From the NCBI GenBank assembly GCA_002322035.1, contig DCNF01000071.1, forward strand, positions 1-10,358: a stretch of 10,358 bases of DNA. Reading direction: 5' to 3'. A program made the position numbers and the translations under genes. Below the pieces are notes generated by a model. It was not told the origin of the DNA. It worked only from the letters and a program-made list of their open reading frames with translations, and ran no database searches. This document shows positions 7,271 to 10,358 of the stretch, piece by piece. The stretch's first letter is position 1, and every line of letters starts with the position of its first letter. Origin of the DNA: Geobacter sp. UBA1603 (GTDB lineage Bacteria > Desulfobacterota > Desulfuromonadia > Geobacterales > Pseudopelobacteraceae).

Positions 7271-7729
7271 TCAAAAGAGGTAGGGAGAGCGGTTGGTAAA
7301 ATACTGCCGGTGCCGGTAGATAAAGACGCTGAGCAGGATAATGGCAGCCATGACGGTCAAGTTGTTTATCTGCATCCCGCGGGAATCGATCGGACTGCCG
7401 ACCACGTTCTCCAGCTCGGCGGCGGAGATTCCCAGCATATTTACCAGTGTATTCACCAGCTCAAAAGCGTTATAACCGAGCAGCAGGTAGAAGGTCAATT
7501 GCTGGCGCTTCATAAGGCCGAGGAAAAGGTAGAGGCAGATCAGGCTGTCGATGAATACCATGATCTCAGCCGGCCGCCCCTGATAGATTGCCCCGAGGAA
7601 CGGAAATGGGTGCCCGAAGGTCGACATGGTCAACATAAAGAAAAACAGGTACAGGCCGCCCAGCAGGACCATGCCGAGCGGCCGGCGCTCCTGGTCAAGT
7701 TCGTTATCGTCGTGGTCCCTGTCAATCAT
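7271..7729 (-). CDS. Four-span integral membrane protein of unknown function
   Basis: This is a 152-residue protein I cannot place in a family. An acidic, charged N-terminus (residues 1-16) precedes four hydrophobic segments at about 18-36, 55-73, 79-99 and 121-138, and a basic end follows (YRHRQYFTNR). The segment after span 1 holds TFGHPFPFLGAIYQGRPAE, and span 3 contains NAFELVNTLVN with polar residues inside the membrane. It is too short to be an MlaE permease and lacks any recognisable ABC permease motif. A GGAGAC ribosome-binding site precedes the ATG at 7729. The gene overlaps the 38-residue gene upstream by 4 bp (ATGA) and almost abuts the ABC ATPase, so all three are probably made together. 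It could be a membrane partner of the ATPase, but that is speculation. Confidence 0.8.
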   Translation of the reverse strand: MIDRDHDDNELDQERRPLGMVLLGGLYLFFFMLTMSTFGHPFPFLGAIYQGRPAEIMVFIDSLICLYLFLGLMKRQQLTFYLLLGYNAFELVNTLVNMLGISAAELENVVGSPIDSRGMQINNLTVMAAIILLSVFIYRHRQYFTNRSPYLF

Positions 7730-7842
7730 GTGCCGTCTCCGCTTTTTTTGCGCTGGATGGCGGCACTGGCAACCACGCAGGCCGCGATCACGGCCATGAT
7801 GAAGAGTATGAACAGCCAGTCGGCATTGCTGAACCCGAACAT
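7726..7842 (-). CDS. 38-residue single-span membrane miniprotein
   Basis: A short frame from the ATG at 7842 to the TGA at 7726-7728 encodes MFGFSNADWLFILFIMAVIA followed by ACVVASAAIQRKKSGDGT. Residues about 9-29 form one hydrophobic span, and the tail carries QRKK, predicting an N-out, C-in topology. Its stop overlaps the ATG of the four-span gene in an ATGA junction, a hallmark of co-translated genes. It starts 20 bp after the TPR gene stop. An AAAGGTG ribosome-binding site lies about 11 nt upstream, slightly far. The layout, a tiny one-span protein next to a larger membrane subunit, recalls accessory subunits such as CcoQ or CydX, but I see no homology. Function unknown. Confidence 0.72.
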   Translation of the reverse strand: MFGFSNADWLFILFIMAVIAACVVASAAIQRKKSGDGT

Positions 7843-7862
7843 GATGTAATTCGCACCTTTCC

Positions 7863-8756
7863 TCAACTCAATTTGAATGCACGGGCCGCATCATCCATCA
7901 TTCCCATCTCCTGATAGATGGCGCCGAGAAGATAGTATACCTCATTCATCGGAAACTGCACAGGAAAGACCAGGTCGGACAGCACGTCCTCAATGATCGC
8001 GGCTGCCTCGTCGTTATGGCCGGCCTGGTGATGTTCCAGGGCCACGGCGAGGGCGGTCAGGTAATCCACCGGCGGAACCAGCGGCAGCTTGCCGGCCAGG
8101 ATGGCGGCGATGCGGGACTGGACCCTGGCTTTTTCCCCATCATCAAGCGATGCCATCACCTCGCTCCATACCCCGGCCGCCTGGTCGTAGCGCCCCAGCA
8201 CATACAGAGCCTCACCATATTCGTAGCGGGCATGGCTGTCGTCAAGTCCTATTTCAAGGGCGATCTTCAGGTGCTTTTCCGCACCGTACCAGCTCGGCAC
8301 CGCCAGGTTGAGCGATGCGAGCCGCGAACCGCGGTCGCTGTAGGTTCGGGCGATCTCCAGGTGCAGCCCGGCATTGGCCGGGTCGAGCAGTGACATGATC
8401 CTGAGGAAATTGATCTTGCGATCCAGATAGGGGGTATCCACGTCTTTGGCATCGAGCATGATGATCTGGCCGCCCAGTTCAGAGACGATGTGCGGATAGG
8501 CCTCCTTCAGCACCGCCGCGTACTCGGCGGCAAAGGCGCACTCAGGATTAAGGCGCAGCGCCTGGTAGATACCGCGCCCCACCATGTCGTAGTCCGGGCC
8601 GCCAGCCTGTTCTGCTGCCGGAGAGTCCTCTTTCAGCAGCGGGATCGGCGGTCTGCCCGCCCAGGGGATATGGACCCTCCCGTCACGACCGGTCAGCACA
8701 TAGCCGGGCCCAGGGGTGTAGTAGCTGATATTGTCGAGCCTGGTGGGCTGAGCCAT
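7863..8756 (-). CDS. TPR-like repeat protein, first gene of the cytochrome operon
   Basis: This is a 297-residue protein with no signal peptide or membrane span, so probably cytoplasmic. Residues about 1-50 are a non-repeat region rich in proline, glycine and tyrosine. Helical hairpins follow: LHLEIARTYSDRG near residue 130, YGAEKHLKIALEIGLDDSHA with ARYEYGEALYVLGRYDQAAG near 160-195, and NEVYYLLGAIYQEMGMMDDA at the C-terminus, all with the small/large residue pattern of tetratricopeptide repeats. TPRs act as protein-binding scaffolds, so an assembly role for the membrane or conduit proteins encoded downstream is plausible but unproven. A GGAG lies 11 nt before the ATG at 8756, and a promoter match lies just upstream. 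A neighbouring upstream ATG (GAATGGAG) is out of frame. Confidence 0.83.
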   Translation of the reverse strand: MAQPTRLDNISYYTPGPGYVLTGRDGRVHIPWAGRPPIPLLKEDSPAAEQAGGPDYDMVGRGIYQALRLNPECAFAAEYAAVLKEAYPHIVSELGGQIIMLDAKDVDTPYLDRKINFLRIMSLLDPANAGLHLEIARTYSDRGSRLASLNLAVPSWYGAEKHLKIALEIGLDDSHARYEYGEALYVLGRYDQAAGVWSEVMASLDDGEKARVQSRIAAILAGKLPLVPPVDYLTALAVALEHHQAGHNDEAAAIIEDVLSDLVFPVQFPMNEVYYLLGAIYQEMGMMDDAARAFKLS

Positions 8757-8779
8757 GGTTGGTGTTGCTCCATTCTTGG

Positions 8780-8808
8780 ATTATGATACTCGCTTAACAG
8801 GGTGTCCG
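8780..8808 (-). promoter_or_regulatory. Candidate sigma70 promoter of the porin-cytochrome operon
   Basis: On the reverse strand CGGACA (8803-8808, 4 of 6 to the -35 consensus) and CATAAT (8780-8785, 5 of 6 to the -10 consensus) are separated by 17 bp. The predicted start near 8773 leaves a short leader before the TPR gene at 8756. It lies in the 114-bp gap after the AAA+ ATPase gene; no terminator hairpin is evident there, so read-through is possible. Confidence 0.5.
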
Positions 8809-8870
8809 TCCAGAGCGGGCAAGATCAAACTGGTGATCCTCCCGAATGGAACATTTCTCCGGCCGTTTCA

Positions 8871-10115
8871 CTACGTTTCCCACAACGTCCGGATCGGCAC
8901 CGCAAATAACCGATCGCCGAATGATGCTGTCACTTCGCCATCATACAGCACCACCCCGGCGCTGAAGCGTTCAGACGCTGCGTCCCGCAGTTTTTTCAGG
9001 CCTCGAAAATCGGCCCCCGTGACGGTAGATGCCGCCTTTACCTCTATGCCGGCCAGGTGGCGTCCTTCGGATTCCAGCACCATATCGACCTCGACACCAT
9101 CCTTGTCGCGGAAATGGTAGAACGAAACCGGCGATTCGTGCCAACCGGCCTGACGGCGTATTTCCTGATACACAAAAGTCTCCAGCATCTGCCCCATAAG
9201 CTGGCGGTCGGCCATAAGTGTTTCAGCAGATATACCGAGCAGGGCGCACGCCACGCCACTGTCACCCAGGTGCAGTTTGGGGGTTTTAACCAGACGGCTC
9301 AGGCGATTGCTGTGCCATGGCGGCAGTTCATCCAGCAGAAACACGTTGCCGAGCAGGGTCAGGTAATCACGGATTGTTGGGCGGCTGACCTGGAACGGTG
9401 ATGCCAGATCACTGATGTTGAGTATACGCGCCGTCTGGCATGCAGCAAGTGTCAGCAAGCGCGGCAAGGCCTCCAATTGGCTGATGCGCGCCAGTTGCCG
9501 CACATCACGCTGGACAAGGGTCTCGATATAATCCCGGTACCAGACGGCGCGACGGCGGGGTGTCGAGCGAACCAGCGCCGCCGGATACCCCCCGGCAACG
9601 ATCCGCTCCGCCAACTCGTAACCGAGCCGCTGGTGCGAAGCAATCTTGAACTCCCCCTTGAACAGTCTGGCGGGAAAATCTCCCCGGATGCCGGCCAGTT
9701 CGGCTTGCGCCAGCGGGTGCAGCCGAAGGATTTCCATGCGTCCGGCCAGAGAATCTGCCAGCATCGGCACCAGTAACACATTGGCCGAGCCGGTCAGGAT
9801 AAAGCGTCCGGGAGTGCGATTACGGTCAACCGCCGCCTTGAGCGAGGTAAACAACTCTGGCACACGCTGCACCTCGTCAAGTATTACCCTGTCGCCAAGG
9901 TCGCCGACAAAACGCACAGGGTCGGAACTGGCAGCGGCCCGAAGGACATCGTCGTCAAATGTATGGTAGACGTACCCTGTCTGCTCACCGATCTGGCGCG
10001 CCAGAGTGCTTTTGCCGCACTGGCGCGGTCCGTGGATCAGTACCACCGGCGAGTCGGCCAGAGCCTCACGCAGATGCTCCTGTAGGTGACGTGGATATAA
10101 GAAAGGTGCGTTCAT
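8871..10115 (-). CDS. AAA+ ATPase with DUF4143/PD-(D/E)XK-like C-terminus
   Basis: This 414-residue protein belongs to the common AAA_14/DUF4143 family of unknown cellular role. Walker A is GPRQCGKST (29-37). Walker B is RVILDEVQ with Asp80-Glu81. FILTGSANVL matches the sensor-1 region. A winged-helix-like segment ISDLASPFQVSRPTIRDYL (about 234-252) precedes the C-terminal domain. That domain carries VEVDMVLE and GIEVKAAS, with Asp344, Glu358 and Lys360 spaced like a PD-(D/E)XK nuclease fold. An in-frame TTG at 10127 would add four residues; the ATG at 10115 is preferred because MNAPFLYPRHL is a typical start, but no clear ribosome-binding site is visible for either. Three 23-bp-spaced repeats lie immediately upstream. 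Such genes are often accessory and scattered, so this is probably horizontally acquired and unrelated to the cytochrome operon. Confidence 0.9.
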   Translation of the reverse strand: MNAPFLYPRHLQEHLREALADSPVVLIHGPRQCGKSTLARQIGEQTGYVYHTFDDDVLRAAASSDPVRFVGDLGDRVILDEVQRVPELFTSLKAAVDRNRTPGRFILTGSANVLLVPMLADSLAGRMEILRLHPLAQAELAGIRGDFPARLFKGEFKIASHQRLGYELAERIVAGGYPAALVRSTPRRRAVWYRDYIETLVQRDVRQLARISQLEALPRLLTLAACQTARILNISDLASPFQVSRPTIRDYLTLLGNVFLLDELPPWHSNRLSRLVKTPKLHLGDSGVACALLGISAETLMADRQLMGQMLETFVYQEIRRQAGWHESPVSFYHFRDKDGVEVDMVLESEGRHLAGIEVKAASTVTGADFRGLKKLRDAASERFSAGVVLYDGEVTASFGDRLFAVPIRTLWET

Positions 10116-10139
10116 GGCGAGAAACAATACATAAACTTG

Positions 10140-10199
10140 CGGCTAATTGAAAGAAATATATTCGGCTAATTGAAAGTTTTATTCCCGTCTAATTGAAAA
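10140..10199. repeat. Three direct repeats (CTAATTGAAA core) at 23-bp period
   Basis: The plus strand has CTAATTGAAA at 10143-10152, 10166-10175 and 10189-10198. The first two copies extend to a 14-bp identity, CGGCTAATTGAAAG; the third differs at its flanks. The spacing is exactly 23 bp, about two helical turns, with A+T-rich spacers. The array lies 25 bp upstream of the AAA+ ATPase ATG, where an operator or promoter would be. Its function is inferred. Confidence 0.75.
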
Positions 10200-10275
10200 T
10201 ATATTTTGATTCAACACAGCCAAAACGCCGTATGGAGCTGTTTTCAACAAAGATTCCCGAACGAAACGGTTAACC

Positions 10276-10358
10276 TCACCAATCCGGCTCCCGATCCGGA
10301 AAGGTATTGATTCCTGCGTCCACACCGATCATCCGGTAAATCTGCACCTCGTCCCACG
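10276..10358 (-). CDS. C-terminal end of an unidentified gene
   Basis: The reverse strand entering from the right edge reads 26 codons, including VQIYRMIGVDAGINTFPDRE and ending PDW, then a TGA at 10276-10278. The other two reverse frames read less convincingly; one stops within ten codons. The composition looks protein-like and the stop is followed by a non-coding, A+T-rich spacer, as expected at a gene end. Too little is present to name a family. Confidence 0.4.
   Translation of the reverse strand, partial: WDEVQIYRMIGVDAGINTFPDREPDW

Noticed and set aside
7208..7849. 213-codon plus-strand open frame
   Set aside because: It is antisense to the four-span and 38-residue membrane protein genes and resembles no family.
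10140..10199. CRISPR array
   Set aside because: Repeats are only 10-14 bp with 9-13 bp A+T-rich spacers, three copies, and no cas genes are nearby.

Overview
The window looks like a chromosomal segment of a Geobacteraceae-type bacterium (Desulfuromonadales). The inference rests on a Geobacter-style acetyl-CoA hydrolase/CoA-transferase start at the left edge, a decaheme cytochrome paired with an MtrB/PioB-type outer-membrane barrel, and moderately high G+C. Every gene I can support is on the minus strand, so transcription runs from high to low coordinates. Long plus-strand open frames are antisense shadows.

Right end (about 8871-10358): the last codons of an unidentified gene, then an A+T-rich spacer with three 10-bp direct repeats spaced exactly 23 bp apart. 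These lie just upstream of a DUF4143-type AAA+ ATPase, which is probably accessory cargo.

Centre (8756 down to about 1950): a tightly packed run of eight genes with gaps of about 50 bp or less and several overlaps, preceded by a good sigma70-like promoter. In order these are a TPR protein; an unannotated 38-residue single-membrane-span protein; a four-span membrane protein of unknown family; an MlaF-like ABC ATPase with no permease in sight; a DmsE/MtrA-family decaheme cytochrome c with a probable lipoprotein signal; an MtrB/PioB-family barrel; an ABC_sub_bind-family periplasmic binding protein; and a stand-alone response-regulator receiver. The cytochrome and barrel should form a trans-outer-membrane electron conduit. 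No extracellular cytochrome partner is encoded here. The ABC ATPase, small membrane proteins, binding protein and receiver are unusual companions, and together they are the most interesting system in the window.

Left end (1775 down to 1): an OmpA/MotB-type peptidoglycan-binding lipoprotein with a long coiled coil, a small Dabb-domain protein, and the N-terminal 119 codons of an acetyl-CoA hydrolase/transferase. The last is preceded by a strong promoter match and a leader of about 140 nt. No RNA genes, insertion sequences or CRISPR arrays were seen.
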